Shown: positions 16,377-26,162, counted from the first letter of the stretch. The stretch is 38,852 bases of DNA from Methanobacteriota archaeon (GCA_021372315.1 JAJFUT010000034.1:1-38852); one strand, 5' to 3'. Notes: generated from the letters alone by a model not told the origin. Numbers and translations: made by a program.

Positions 16377-16697
16377 ATGGTTGAAGTCACTACTGAGGCA
16401 TCCAAGTACATACTGGACCTGATCGCAAAGAACGATAAGACGGGAGCTGGGATCAAGATCTACTTGTCCGGCATGGGATGCTCGGGACCTCAGTTCGGAA
16501 TGGCCTTCCAAGTGGGGGCCAAGGAAGGGGACGTCGAGCAGAAGGTGGACGGGTTCTCCCTGTTCTACGACAACGAGACGAAGGAGGTCCTCGATGCATG
16601 CACCGTGGACTTCATCGAGACGCAGTACGGGTCTGGCCTGATCGTCCACAACCCGAACGTCAGCGGTTGCAGTTCCTGCGGCGGCGGATGCCACTAA
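16377..16697 (+). CDS. HesB/IscA-like iron-sulfur cluster assembly protein
   Basis: A 106-aa A-type Fe-S carrier homolog. GMGCSGPQFGMAF places the first ligand Cys at C35, and the C-terminal tail GCSSCGGGCH supplies C98, C101 and C105. The canonical bacterial tail is CGCG, so the spacing here is different, but the topology fits (beta-rich body, Cys-containing loop, flexible Cys tail). It probably receives or delivers Fe-S clusters in the cytosol. An extra Cys (C75) lies in VLDACTVDF. The gene has its own strong promoter and is monocistronic. The start is fixed by SD AGGTGA. Confidence 0.87.
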   Translation: MVEVTTEASKYILDLIAKNDKTGAGIKIYLSGMGCSGPQFGMAFQVGAKEGDVEQKVDGFSLFYDNETKEVLDACTVDFIETQYGSGLIVHNPNVSGCSSCGGGCH

Positions 16698-16750
16698 GCG
16701 TCAAACCCCTTTACTAAACCATTTTCATCCTGTTTTCTCATCTATGGTTC

Positions 16751-18337
16751 GTGTTCATTGATCATCCCCTCATCAAGAAGGACTCCGTCGAACTGAGGGA
16801 TTATCAGGTCGCATTGTCGAGGTCGGCCCAGGAAAGGAACACGCTGGTCGTGCTCCCTACGGGAATGGGCAAGACCATCGTAGCGCTCCTTGTGATCGCC
16901 GACGTCCTTTTGAAGAAGAAGGGGAAGGTGTTGTTGCTGGCACCGACCAAACCGCTCGTCGAGCAGCATTACGGCTTCCTGAAGAACTTTTTGGTAGGGA
17001 AGAAGGTCGCAGTGATGACCGGCGAGGTCTCTCCAGAGGAGAGGGAGGCCCTGTTCATCGAGAACGACATCATCGCTTCGACCCCGCAGGTCGTGGCCAA
17101 CGACATCAAGAACGGGCGTTTCACGCTGAAGGACGTGCGCCTCATAGTTTTCGACGAGGCGCACAAGTCGGTCGGTAACTACGCTTACGTGGCGATCGCA
17201 AAGGAGTACAAGGACTACGGAGGCCTCGTGCTCGGGATGACGGCCAGCCCCGGGAGCGCCAAGGAGAAGGTGCGGGAGGTCTGCACCAATCTGGGCATAG
17301 ATAACATAGAGGTCAGGACGGAGCATGACCCGGATGTCGCGAAGTACGTCCAAGACGTCAAAGTGGATTTCATCGAGGTGGAGCTTCCCAGGGAGATACG
17401 AAAGGCCACGTCGGTCCTGTCATCGCTTTACGAGACGTACCTGAAGCAGCTGTCGAGAATGGGGTTCATACAGGACAGCGACAGGGTCTCGACCAAGGAG
17501 CTGCTCGCGTTGGGCAACAACCTCTCGGCGAGATTGAAGGCGGGGGAGAAGAGCAAACGTATCTACCAGGCGCTAAGCACGAACGCCATGGCGATCAAGG
17601 TGGAGCATGCCATAGTCCTGGGCGAGACTCAGGGCGGCTCGGCCCTCCAGGCATATCTGGAGAGGCTCAGGACCGAGGCGGAGTCGGACGACGGCTCCAA
17701 GGCCTCAAGGGCGATCGTCGAGACGGAGCAGTTCAAGGCCGTCACCGAAATGATGGAGAACATCAAGGTCGAGCATCCGAAGCTCTCAAGGATCATGGGG
17801 GTCGTCTCGAGGCAGATCAACGAGAACCCTGGCTCGAAGGTCCTCGTCTTCACGCATTACAGGGACACGTGCGACCTGGTCGCCGGCAAACTGTCCAAGA
17901 TCGACGGCGTCAGGGTCGCGAAGCTGATCGGGCAGGCGGGCCGCGTCGGCGACAAGGGGCAGAAGCAGAAGGAGCAGGTCGGTGTCCTGCAACAGTTCAG
18001 GGACGGGGAGTTCAACGTGCTCGTAGCCACCTCCGTCGGAGAGGAGGGACTGGACGTGGCCAGCACGGACCTGGTCGTATTCTACGAGCCGGTGCCGTCC
18101 GAGATACGCAGCATCCAGCGCAGGGGAAGGACCGGCAGGCGCAGCGCCGGGAAGGTCGTCATCTTCGTCACCAAGGGGACGAGGGACCAGGCGTTCTACT
18201 ACAGCAGCCTGAACAAGGAGAAGCAGATGAAGAGCAGGCTCTTGACGCTCAAGAACGAGCTGGACCCTCAGAAGGACGAGGAGAAGGGTCCGCATCAGGA
18301 GCTGGCCAAGGGGCAGCGGAGCATCTTCGATTTTTGA
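16751..18337 (+). CDS. hef: Hef-type DEAH helicase without nuclease domain
   Basis: A 528-aa SF2 helicase of the Hef/FANCM family. Walker A is LPTGMGKT (35-42), motif Ia APTKPLVEQH, motif II FDEAHKSVG (DEAH 135-138), motif III TASPGS, and motif VI QRRGRTGR (about 457). The insert between RecA domains is helical, as in Hef. Hef processes stalled forks and branched DNA. In many Euryarchaeota it continues into an XPF-like nuclease plus HhH; here the protein stops after QRSIFDF, so only the helicase half is present. The last residues look like a PCNA-interacting motif. The start is GTG 16751, because the ATG 7 nt earlier is out of frame. The DNA ligase gene follows after 44 nt. Confidence 0.92.
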   Translation: MFIDHPLIKKDSVELRDYQVALSRSAQERNTLVVLPTGMGKTIVALLVIADVLLKKKGKVLLLAPTKPLVEQHYGFLKNFLVGKKVAVMTGEVSPEEREALFIENDIIASTPQVVANDIKNGRFTLKDVRLIVFDEAHKSVGNYAYVAIAKEYKDYGGLVLGMTASPGSAKEKVREVCTNLGIDNIEVRTEHDPDVAKYVQDVKVDFIEVELPREIRKATSVLSSLYETYLKQLSRMGFIQDSDRVSTKELLALGNNLSARLKAGEKSKRIYQALSTNAMAIKVEHAIVLGETQGGSALQAYLERLRTEAESDDGSKASRAIVETEQFKAVTEMMENIKVEHPKLSRIMGVVSRQINENPGSKVLVFTHYRDTCDLVAGKLSKIDGVRVAKLIGQAGRVGDKGQKQKEQVGVLQQFRDGEFNVLVATSVGEEGLDVASTDLVVFYEPVPSEIRSIQRRGRTGRRSAGKVVIFVTKGTRDQAFYYSSLNKEKQMKSRLLTLKNELDPQKDEEKGPHQELAKGQRSIFDF

Positions 18338-18381
18338 ACCGTGACGATTGGATTATCTACTCAGGAGCGTTTTCTGTGTCG

Positions 18382-20142
18382 ATGCTGTTCAGAGACCTGG
18401 CGGACGTGTACGAGAGGCTCGATGCGACGACCAGCCGACTTGAGATGGCCGACATCCTGGCCTCGTTCTTCAAGGGGGCGGAGCCGCTGGACCTCAGACG
18501 GTCGATCTACCTCACTCAAGGACAGCTCTATCCCGATTACTATCCTCAGAAGCTCGGCATGGCAGACAAGCTTCTGATCAAGACCCTGGCGTCGGTCACA
18601 GGGACGAAGGAGCAGACGGTCCAGGAGGCCCAGCTCAAGGAGGGCGACCTGGGGTCCGTCGCCAGTCATCTCTATGAGACGAAGAGGCAGACGACGCTGT
18701 TCTCTGAGCCCCTGACGCTGAGCCGAGTCTACACCGCGCTGGAGAAGGTCTCCACGTCCGAGGGGGGCGGTTCCCAGGACTCTAAGATGAAGCAGCTTGC
18801 GGACATACTCCATGACGCCTCGGCCGTCGAGGCGAAGTACATCTGCCGGATGGTCACAGGGAAGATGCGCCTGGGCGTTGCAAGCATGACCGTGATCGAC
18901 GCGCTGTCCATCGCCTTCGCCACGAAGGAGGAGAGGGACGTCATCGAGAGGGCGTTCAACGTCACCTCCGACCTCGGCATGGTCGGGGAGACGCTCAGCA
19001 GGGGCGGACTCGAAGGCGTGAGGTCGCTGCACGTCCAAGTAGGAAATCCTATAAGGGCGATGCTGGCGGAGAGGATGTCGTCGCCAGCTGAAATCCTGGA
19101 GCGCATGGGAGGGGGCTGCGCGTTCGAATACAAGTACGATGGCGTCCGGGTCCAGGCGCACATAGAAGCGAACGGCGTCAAGCTCTTCTCGAGAAGGCTG
19201 GAGGAGCTGACCGGGCAGTTCCCCGACGTGGTCGCGGCGATCAAGGCGTCGTTCACGGCGAAGAGCGCCATCGTCGAAGGCGAATGCGTCCCGATCGACA
19301 TCAACACAGGGGAGTTCCTGCCGTTCCAGGAAGTATCCCATAGACGCGGGCGGAAGCACGGCCTGAGCGAGGCCGTCGAGGAATATCCGGTCAGGTTCTG
19401 CCTGTTCGACCTTCTATTTCTTGACGGCAAGGACATGACCGATGAGACGATCCTCAAGAGGAGGGCCGCGCTCTCGTCGAGCTTCAGGACGACGGACCAA
19501 CTGAAGCTGTCCGAGATGAGGGTCCTTGACAACGAGGATGCCGTTCAAAGCTTCTTCATGGAGGCCATACGCGACGGGTGCGAGGGGCTCATGGCCAAGT
19601 CCATCGGTCCTGATTCCGTGTACAGGGCGGGAAGCAGGGGGTTCCTCTGGATCAAGTACAAGAAGGAGTACCGCTCGGAGCTGAACGACACGGTCGACCT
19701 CGTCGTTGTCGGAGCTTTCGCAGGCCGCGGCAAACGCAAGGGGTTCTACGGCGCCCTGCTCATGGCCACGTACAACGAGGCCGAGGACAGGTTCGAGACC
19801 GTATCGAAGCTCGGCAGCGGGTTCGACGACGCCGAGCTCGCGGAGATGCTCAAGACGCTGGAACAGCATCGCATCGCCGACAGGCATCATCAGGTGTCGT
19901 CGAACATGCAGGCCGATTACTGGTTCGAGCCCGCGGTCGTTCTCGAGGTCCTTGGCGCAGAGATCACGGTCTCGCCGATACACACGGCGGCGTTCGGCAC
20001 CGTCAAGAAGGACGGGGGGCTGGCAATAAGGTTCCCGAGGTTCACGGGCAAGGTCAGGACGGACAAGGGGCCTCGCGAGGCGACGACCAGCACGGAGCTG
20101 CTCAACATGTACAGGCAGCAGTTGAAGAAGATCGAGGAGTGA
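18382..20142 (+). CDS. lig: ATP-dependent DNA ligase
   Basis: A 586-aa protein of normal archaeal length. The N-terminal DNA-binding domain starts MLFRDLADVYERLDATTSRLEM. The nucleotidyltransferase domain carries the adenylated Lys in FEYKYDGVR (K251), then SRRLEELTGQFPD, EGECVPID, FCLFDLLFLDG, GCEGLMAKSI and WIKYKKEY. The OB domain follows (VDLVVVGAFAGRGKRKGFYGALLMA). It seals nicks in replication and repair. An in-frame GTG at 18376 has SD GGAG 8 nt upstream and may be the true start, adding two residues; ATG 18382 gives the usual family N-terminus. The frame open further upstream lies inside hef and is not coding. Confidence 0.95.
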   Translation: MLFRDLADVYERLDATTSRLEMADILASFFKGAEPLDLRRSIYLTQGQLYPDYYPQKLGMADKLLIKTLASVTGTKEQTVQEAQLKEGDLGSVASHLYETKRQTTLFSEPLTLSRVYTALEKVSTSEGGGSQDSKMKQLADILHDASAVEAKYICRMVTGKMRLGVASMTVIDALSIAFATKEERDVIERAFNVTSDLGMVGETLSRGGLEGVRSLHVQVGNPIRAMLAERMSSPAEILERMGGGCAFEYKYDGVRVQAHIEANGVKLFSRRLEELTGQFPDVVAAIKASFTAKSAIVEGECVPIDINTGEFLPFQEVSHRRGRKHGLSEAVEEYPVRFCLFDLLFLDGKDMTDETILKRRAALSSSFRTTDQLKLSEMRVLDNEDAVQSFFMEAIRDGCEGLMAKSIGPDSVYRAGSRGFLWIKYKKEYRSELNDTVDLVVVGAFAGRGKRKGFYGALLMATYNEAEDRFETVSKLGSGFDDAELAEMLKTLEQHRIADRHHQVSSNMQADYWFEPAVVLEVLGAEITVSPIHTAAFGTVKKDGGLAIRFPRFTGKVRTDKGPREATTSTELLNMYRQQLKKIEE

Positions 20143-20192
20143 ACGTCAGCGTAGGCCAGCGAAGGCATGCCCCCAGAGCAGGATGAAAATCC

Positions 20193-20199
20193 TTATAAA
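20193..20199 (+). promoter_or_regulatory. TATA box of rpoL-truD
   Basis: TTATAAA is centred 27 nt before ATG 20223, predicting a leaderless mRNA. Confidence 0.65.
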
Positions 20200-20222
20200 G
20201 GGGTCCGATATAAGTGCCTCTC

Positions 20223-20498
20223 ATGGAGATCGAGCTTTTAGAGAAGGAAAAGGACTCCATCAAGATCCGTATCAAAGATGCTGATATGACCTTGATCTCA
20301 CCACTTGTAAAGGAACTTCTTCTTGACAAGGCGATCGACGAGGTCAAGTACACCTCTGGTGCGACGTACCTTACCGAGCCGACGCTTTACGTGAAGGTCA
20401 GGACTGGCAAACCCCAGGCGGCGCTCAAGCGCGCGGCGACCTCCCTCGCCAACGAGGTAAAAGAGGGAAGGGACAAGCTGGTCAAGGAACTCAAGTGA
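20223..20498 (+). CDS. rpoL: DNA-directed RNA polymerase subunit L (Rpo11)
   Basis: A 91-aa protein matching archaeal Rpo11/RpoL. It has the N-terminal EIELLEKEKDSIKIRIKDAD, LISPLVKELLL, and YLTEPTLYVKVRTGKPQAALKRAA of the alpha-like dimerisation fold. It pairs with Rpo3 in polymerase assembly. A GTG at 20214 is also in frame, but the TATA box spacing favours ATG 20223 as a leaderless start. The stop overlaps the truD GTG in GTGA, so the two are translated together. Confidence 0.95.
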   Translation: MEIELLEKEKDSIKIRIKDADMTLISPLVKELLLDKAIDEVKYTSGATYLTEPTLYVKVRTGKPQAALKRAATSLANEVKEGRDKLVKELK

Positions 20499-21805
20499 AT
20501 ATGCGATTTTCTGAGTCCTCCGGCCCGGAGCGGGACCTGGGAATGGAGGTTTTCTACACCTCTACCAGAGGAACTGGAGGGAAGCTGAAGATCTTTCCAG
20601 AGGATTTCATCGTCGACGAGGTGCCCCATCCTCCGCCTCCGTCAGAGAACGGCAGGTACGTGATCGCGACCGTGAGGTCGACGAACTGGGAGATGAACAG
20701 GCTGGTCCGGCAGCTGTCGAAATATCTGGGCATAGGCCGGAACGGCATAGGTTTCGCCGGCACGAAGGACAAGCGCGCCGTCACGACGCAGCTGATCTCG
20801 TTCGAAGCGGACCTTGAGGCCGTCAAGGGATTGACGGTCCATCAGGTCGAGATACTCGACGCGTACAGGTCGAACAAGCACCTGACGATCGGAGACCTCA
20901 TCGGTAACAAGTTCACCATCAAGGTCAGGGAATGCTCCCTCGAAGGCGCGGATCTCGTGGCGAGCGCCGCCGAGACCAAAAGGATGCTCGATGATCTCAA
21001 GGGATTCCCGAACTTCTTCGGCGTTCAGCGATTCGGCTCCGTCCGCCCGATCACGCACCTCGTAGGCCGTAACATAGCCAAGGGGGACCTGGAGGAGGCG
21101 GTCATGTGGTACGTCGGGCATCCTAACGATATCGAGGATGACGAGGCGAGGGAGTCCAGGACCCGCCTGCACGAGGAAAGGGACTTCCGGGCCGCGCTAG
21201 CGTACTTCCCGCATAAGCTGACGTTCGAAAGGACCCTCATCGAATGGCTGGTGCGGAACCCGGGCGACCATGCCGGCGCCATCAGGGTGCTGCCGAGCAA
21301 CCTTCAGATGATGTTCATCCATGCTTACCAGTCGTTCATGTTCAACAAGATGCTCAGCGAGAGGATCAGGAAGGGCCTGCCGCTGAACGAGCCGCTCATC
21401 GGCGACGTCGTGCTCCCGGCCGACAAGAACGGCCTTCCGGACCACGACAAGCACATCCCGGTCACCGAGATGAACATGGACCTCGTGAGGAAGCAGGTGC
21501 GCGACGGCAGGGCGTTCGTATCGGGCGTCCTCTTCGGTCAGGACAGCGTCCTCGCGAAGGGGGAGATGGGCGAGATCGAGGCGAAGGTCATCGAGAGCGA
21601 AGGCGTGAAGCTCGAGGACTTCAAGGTGCCGCAGATCCCCGACTGCAATTCCAAGGGGAGCAGGAGGGAGCTCCTGTGCCACTACGGCGACATGAGCATC
21701 ACCGCCGATTCGGACACGTACGATATCTCGTTCTCGCTCGGAAAGGGATGTTACGCAACGGTGCTTCTCCGCGAGTTCATGAAATCGAACGTACTGGACT
21801 ATTGA
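20495..21805 (+). CDS. truD: tRNA pseudouridine synthase TruD
   Basis: A 436-aa TruD. The catalytic Asp lies in GFAGTKDKRAVTTQ (D92). NFFGVQRFGSVRPITHLVGR is the second conserved TruD block. A long insertion domain follows (about 215-350), and the C-terminus has SKGSRRELLCHYGD. It isomerises U13 in tRNA in bacteria; archaeal homologs act on tRNA positions that vary by lineage. The start is GTG 20495, overlapping the rpoL stop; ATG 20501 is an alternative two codons in. It converges on the TPR gene with a 4-nt gap and no visible terminator between. Confidence 0.95.
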   Translation: MNMRFSESSGPERDLGMEVFYTSTRGTGGKLKIFPEDFIVDEVPHPPPPSENGRYVIATVRSTNWEMNRLVRQLSKYLGIGRNGIGFAGTKDKRAVTTQLISFEADLEAVKGLTVHQVEILDAYRSNKHLTIGDLIGNKFTIKVRECSLEGADLVASAAETKRMLDDLKGFPNFFGVQRFGSVRPITHLVGRNIAKGDLEEAVMWYVGHPNDIEDDEARESRTRLHEERDFRAALAYFPHKLTFERTLIEWLVRNPGDHAGAIRVLPSNLQMMFIHAYQSFMFNKMLSERIRKGLPLNEPLIGDVVLPADKNGLPDHDKHIPVTEMNMDLVRKQVRDGRAFVSGVLFGQDSVLAKGEMGEIEAKVIESEGVKLEDFKVPQIPDCNSKGSRRELLCHYGDMSITADSDTYDISFSLGKGCYATVLLREFMKSNVLDY

Positions 21806-21809
21806 AGCA

Positions 21810-24800
21810 TCATAGCCTGGTCCAGTCCCTTTCCTTAGATTCCTCTTCCTGAGGCTCCAACACATGTTCCGGCGCCTCATCCGATTCCTGCTCCCTCTCC
21901 TCGATGTCGACCTTCTCGAGCTCCAGCTCGTCGACCTCCGGCTCGGGCACCGGTCTGCCCTTCGGCCTCTTCGTCTCAGTCGTCAGATGCTTTACGCGTA
22001 TCGGAGTCTGGCAGCGGGGACAAAGTCCGCTGGAAATGCATGATTGGCATAGCAATGAGCCGCATTCGGGGCACGACGCGGCGGCCGTCTCCCCGTGGAA
22101 CAGGCACTTGCGGGATCTGATGCTCCCGGTCTTCGGACCTTCCTTAGCGGAGCCGTAGAACGTGGAATACATCTCCTTCTCCACGTTGCCGAACAGCAGG
22201 GGGCCGCCGGTCTGAGCCTTTGCCCTGGGGGAGGGCTTTGGGGCCTGCTCCTCTTCGTAGATCGGTTCGCTCCGAGGCAGGAACACCGCGTCGGGCGTGC
22301 TCGTCATCGGCTCCTCATCATCGTTCTCGAACAGCGGCGGCGGAGCGACCATCGTGCGCGGAGCAGCCCTGGCCGGGGCCTTCTTCCTGGCCTTCGTGGG
22401 CGCAGGGCGCCTCCTCTCCTTGATCGCCGTGTCCGGCGCGGAGATCGTCTTGAACGCGTTCATGGCGACCTTCAACCTCCTGGCCTTGTAGATGCCTATC
22501 CCGAACGTCTCCATCAGCCCTATGACGTTCTTCCTCTCCTCCGCCAGCTCAAGCGCGGTCCTGAGAAGCTGCTGGACCTCCTCGTCAGGCATAGACCTGC
22601 TGAGGTCCATCGAATTGACGCTCTCGATGTAGCCCATCACCTTCTTGGCGTCGGACACGTCGACGTGCGGAAGCGCCCCGATGACGTCCGAAAGCTTCAG
22701 GCCGTATGAGGTCACGGACGGGTTGCGATAGGCCAGCAGCAATACGGTCCTCGAAGCGTCCTCGTACCATTCGAGCTCCTCGTACGAGAGCGTGGCGACG
22801 TCCATCCTCTCCTTGTCGCCGATGAACGAGGAGACCTCGTCCAAAAATTCGTATGGGACGTTGCATGTGCGGAACATGTCCTCCTTGGACAGGGCCCTTC
22901 CTTGGCGCTGTTCCATGGACAGCACGGTGGCGGCGTACTCCTTGACGAGCTTCTCGTGCAGGCTCTTCTGGACCTCCGCCATGCCCTCGGACGCCGATGC
23001 CATGGCCGGATCGAGCTCCAGTGCCTTCTCGAACGCCCTCAATGCCTTGTCCGTGCTCTTCATCCTGAGAAGCGCGAAGCCCTTGCCGTTCCAAGAGATC
23101 GCATCGTTGACGTCCAGTCCGAGCGCGTTATCGTAGCTCCTCAGGACCTCCTCGTCCTTTCCGAGCTTCTCCGATATCGCAGCCCGCTCCATCCAGAACC
23201 TTCTGTTCGAAGGGTCCAGGTTTGAAGCGCGGTCGATCGCCTTGAACGCGTTGTCGAGGAACAGTTGCTGCTCCTCTATGAGCGCAAGCCTCTCCCAGAC
23301 GACAGCGTCCGCCGGAGCGACCAGCGTCGCCCTGACGTATGTCTCCCTGGCCTCCTCGAAGCGGCCTATCGATTCGAGCGCCCTGCCCTTGGAGCGCAGT
23401 ACTGGCCCGTCCTCGAGTCCAAGGTCTATGGCGTGATTGTAGGCGGATATGGCCTTGGGCATGTCCCCGAGCCTGAGGAGAGCGTTGCCCTTGAACTTCC
23501 ACGCCTCGCCGTGGTTCTGGTCGACGGATATGGCCTGATCGAAGGCGTCGACTGCCTCCTCCATCCTGCTCAGCGAGGCGAGCGCCCTCCCCTTGTCCGT
23601 GTGGAACTTGGGGTTCGCGGGGTTCTCGCGGACGCATCTTTCGAAATTGTCAAGGGCCTCATCGAAGCGCTGCATGTACAGCAGCGTCCTGCCCTTGTTG
23701 TCAAGTATCGTCATGTCGGTGCTGTCCAAACGCCACGCCTCGTCGAAGGCCTTGAGGGCCGAATCGAAGTTGCTCAGGCTCGTCTGCAGGACGCCGTTCC
23801 TCACGTGGAGCGCTTTGTCCTCGGGGTCCAGCGCCAGGGCCTTTCGCAGAACGTCCGTCGCGGCCTGGATCTGTCCCTGTGCCTCGAGCGCGTTGACCTT
23901 GTCTATCATCGCGGCCTTGTTGCCGGGGTCGATGGCAAGGATGTCGTCGCAGATGACCAGGACCCTGTCCAGGTCGTTCATCGCTATCAATGCCATCTTC
24001 TTCAGGTCCAGCACCTTGACGTCGTTAGGCTCGACGACGAGCGCCTGGTTTAACGAGGCTATGGACCTCTTGTACTGCTCCAGCCGGAAATATGCGACCC
24101 CTTGGTCGACATAAGCATCGACGTTCTTGGGATCGAGCCTGGTGATCTTGTCGCATACCTTGACGACCTCGTCGAGACGCGCCATCTCGATGAGCGCGCG
24201 CTTCTTGGCCTCGAGGACGCCGAGGTCCTTGTGCCTTATCTCGAGCGCCCTGTCGAAGGCCCTGACCGCCTCCTCGTGCTTGCCCATCTTGGCCAGGGCA
24301 TGCCCTCGCCTGACCATGGCGAACCGAGACTTCCTGTCGAGGTTCAGCGCATAATCGTAGCAGGTCAGAGCGTCGCCGTACCTGTCCAGCCATTCGAGCG
24401 TTATGCCTTTGCTGATCCAGATGTCCCCGTCGCGGGGGTCGAGCTCCAAGGCCTCGTCGTAGGCTATGGCCGCCTCCTCGTACCTCTTGGCCGCCTCCAG
24501 GGCGAGACCTTTGGAGTATGCGATCGTCTTGTCCCTGGGGCTGAGAGACCGGGCCATTGCCAAGGCCTCCACCGCCTCGTTGTATCTCCTCATGGCGAAA
24601 TAGCTGTCCCCTTGAACGCGCCAGAAGACCACTTCGTCGGGATATATCTTCGAACCGAAGGTCGCCGTCTCGAGCGCCTCATCGTACTTCTCCATCGACA
24701 CGAGGACCATGCTGGCGTCCTTCAGGACCACGAGGTCCTGCGGGTGGATGCGCAATACCCGTCTGTAGAAATCGGCCGAGTTCTGGTTCTTTCCGAGCCT

Positions 24801-26153
24801 GTCGAGCGCGACGCCCTTGTCGAGCAGGGCCAGATCGTTATTGGCATCGAGGCTAAGTATCTTGTCGCTGATCTCGATGACCTTCTTGTCCTTGCCCATC
24901 CTCTTGTAGCATTCCTTGATCTCGGTCAGGATGTCGATCCCTTCGGGAGCGAACTTGAGGGCCTTCTCGAGCGATCTGACGGCGTCGTGGTATCTTCCTG
25001 ACGATATGAGCGATTTCGCGTCCTGGACCGCGTCCTGGGTCGCTGCCTGCTTTGGCATTGCAGGCTGCTCGGGCAGTCTCTCGGTCTCCTCGGGCATCTC
25101 CGATGTCGGCGCGGCCTCCGATGGCCTGATGTCAGCGGTCTTTTCAACGATCTGGGACTGGCCGGCACCAGTACCTATTGATTGCAAGGCCCTTGCCTTC
25201 CCTTCGACTGCGTCCCTGTTCTGTGGGTCGATGGAAAGCGCCCGGTCATAGGCCATGTTGCTCTCCTCGTATCTGTTGGCGACCAGGAGGAGGCCGGCGA
25301 CCTCGTTCCAAGTGATGATGTCAGAAGGGTCCGCCTGAAGGGCCCCCTTGTAGAAGTTGAGAGCCTCGGCGACGTTGCCGTCCCTTGCCGTCTGCCTTGC
25401 CTTCCCCAGCAGGGCTGGTTTGTTGTCCGGGTCTATTGAAAGTATGATGTCGAAGACCTGCTGCGCCTTCGCTGCGTCGTTGGACCTCAAGAAGATCTCC
25501 GCCTTGAGATGCAGGGCGTCGATGGCCGAGGGCTCGATCGATATGATCCTGTCTAGCTCCCTGGATGCCTCGGCGGTCTTGCCCAGCCTGAGCAGAAGCT
25601 CTGCCTTCTTTCGCATCCATATGGTGCGTTCGGGGTCCTTGGATATCACGAGCTCGTAGAGCTTGATGTCGAGTGGGTCGATCGAAAGCGCCTTCTTGTA
25701 GCTTTCAAGGGCGTCCGGGACCCTTCCAGCCTTGTCGCTGAGAACCCCCTTCAGCACCCATAGCTGCTTCTTGTCGGGGAATCTTAGGATGAGGTCCTCG
25801 GTCATCGACAGTGCCTCTCCGGACCTGCCGACCATCGAGAGCATACGGATCCAAACGATGTGCGCGTCCACGTTGGACGGGGATATCTGAACGGCCCTCT
25901 CGGCGGCCAACAGGGCATCGTTGGTCATGTCGCAATGCATCATGTCGTCCGCCATCCGGGACATTGCGTCAGACATCTCCTTTGAATTGGCATCTGTGAT
26001 GGGGCAGCTGGCCAATTGTTCGCTGGCCTTCCTGAGGTCGATCTTGGCCATTTCTATGTCATTCCTTACGATGAAGGCCTCCGATCCCTCTACCAGTTTC
26101 ACTGCCTTTTTTATTGACCTAGGTTCCCCTTCTCTGGAGAATAGAAATCCCAT
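21810..26153 (-). CDS. Giant TPR protein with C-terminal B-box-like zinc finger
   Basis: A 1447-aa protein. Residues about 40-1065 are mostly tetratricopeptide repeats (recurrent A-x-x-x-x-x-x-A-L-x-x-x-P and KG-x-A-L), roughly 28 of them, interrupted by an Ala/Glu/Pro-rich linker at about 335-385. A non-TPR helical segment follows (about 1070-1260, with SVNSMDLSRSMPDEEV and GIGIYKARRLKVAMNAF), then a Lys/Pro-rich linker. At about 1349-1388 there is a Cys/His cluster (CLFHG...CPECG...CQSC...CPRC) like a B-box or double zinc ribbon. It ends in an acidic tail (about 60 residues). No signal peptide or membrane helix. Likely a cytosolic scaffold; function unknown. The start ATG 26153 is supported by SD AGGTGAT 3 nt before it. 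Confidence 0.85.
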   Translation of the reverse strand: MGFLFSREGEPRSIKKAVKLVEGSEAFIVRNDIEMAKIDLRKASEQLASCPITDANSKEMSDAMSRMADDMMHCDMTNDALLAAERAVQISPSNVDAHIVWIRMLSMVGRSGEALSMTEDLILRFPDKKQLWVLKGVLSDKAGRVPDALESYKKALSIDPLDIKLYELVISKDPERTIWMRKKAELLLRLGKTAEASRELDRIISIEPSAIDALHLKAEIFLRSNDAAKAQQVFDIILSIDPDNKPALLGKARQTARDGNVAEALNFYKGALQADPSDIITWNEVAGLLLVANRYEESNMAYDRALSIDPQNRDAVEGKARALQSIGTGAGQSQIVEKTADIRPSEAAPTSEMPEETERLPEQPAMPKQAATQDAVQDAKSLISSGRYHDAVRSLEKALKFAPEGIDILTEIKECYKRMGKDKKVIEISDKILSLDANNDLALLDKGVALDRLGKNQNSADFYRRVLRIHPQDLVVLKDASMVLVSMEKYDEALETATFGSKIYPDEVVFWRVQGDSYFAMRRYNEAVEALAMARSLSPRDKTIAYSKGLALEAAKRYEEAAIAYDEALELDPRDGDIWISKGITLEWLDRYGDALTCYDYALNLDRKSRFAMVRRGHALAKMGKHEEAVRAFDRALEIRHKDLGVLEAKKRALIEMARLDEVVKVCDKITRLDPKNVDAYVDQGVAYFRLEQYKRSIASLNQALVVEPNDVKVLDLKKMALIAMNDLDRVLVICDDILAIDPGNKAAMIDKVNALEAQGQIQAATDVLRKALALDPEDKALHVRNGVLQTSLSNFDSALKAFDEAWRLDSTDMTILDNKGRTLLYMQRFDEALDNFERCVRENPANPKFHTDKGRALASLSRMEEAVDAFDQAISVDQNHGEAWKFKGNALLRLGDMPKAISAYNHAIDLGLEDGPVLRSKGRALESIGRFEEARETYVRATLVAPADAVVWERLALIEEQQLFLDNAFKAIDRASNLDPSNRRFWMERAAISEKLGKDEEVLRSYDNALGLDVNDAISWNGKGFALLRMKSTDKALRAFEKALELDPAMASASEGMAEVQKSLHEKLVKEYAATVLSMEQRQGRALSKEDMFRTCNVPYEFLDEVSSFIGDKERMDVATLSYEELEWYEDASRTVLLLAYRNPSVTSYGLKLSDVIGALPHVDVSDAKKVMGYIESVNSMDLSRSMPDEEVQQLLRTALELAEERKNVIGLMETFGIGIYKARRLKVAMNAFKTISAPDTAIKERRRPAPTKARKKAPARAAPRTMVAPPPLFENDDEEPMTSTPDAVFLPRSEPIYEEEQAPKPSPRAKAQTGGPLLFGNVEKEMYSTFYGSAKEGPKTGSIRSRKCLFHGETAAASCPECGSLLCQSCISSGLCPRCQTPIRVKHLTTETKRPKGRPVPEPEVDELELEKVDIEEREQESDEAPEHVLEPQEEESKERDWTRL

Positions 26154-26162
26154 CCCATCACC

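Noticed and set aside
17869-18381. N-terminal extension of the DNA ligase frame
   Set aside because: It lies inside hef in another frame and its translation is Arg/Gly-rich shadow sequence; the ligase family starts at MLFRDLADVYERL.
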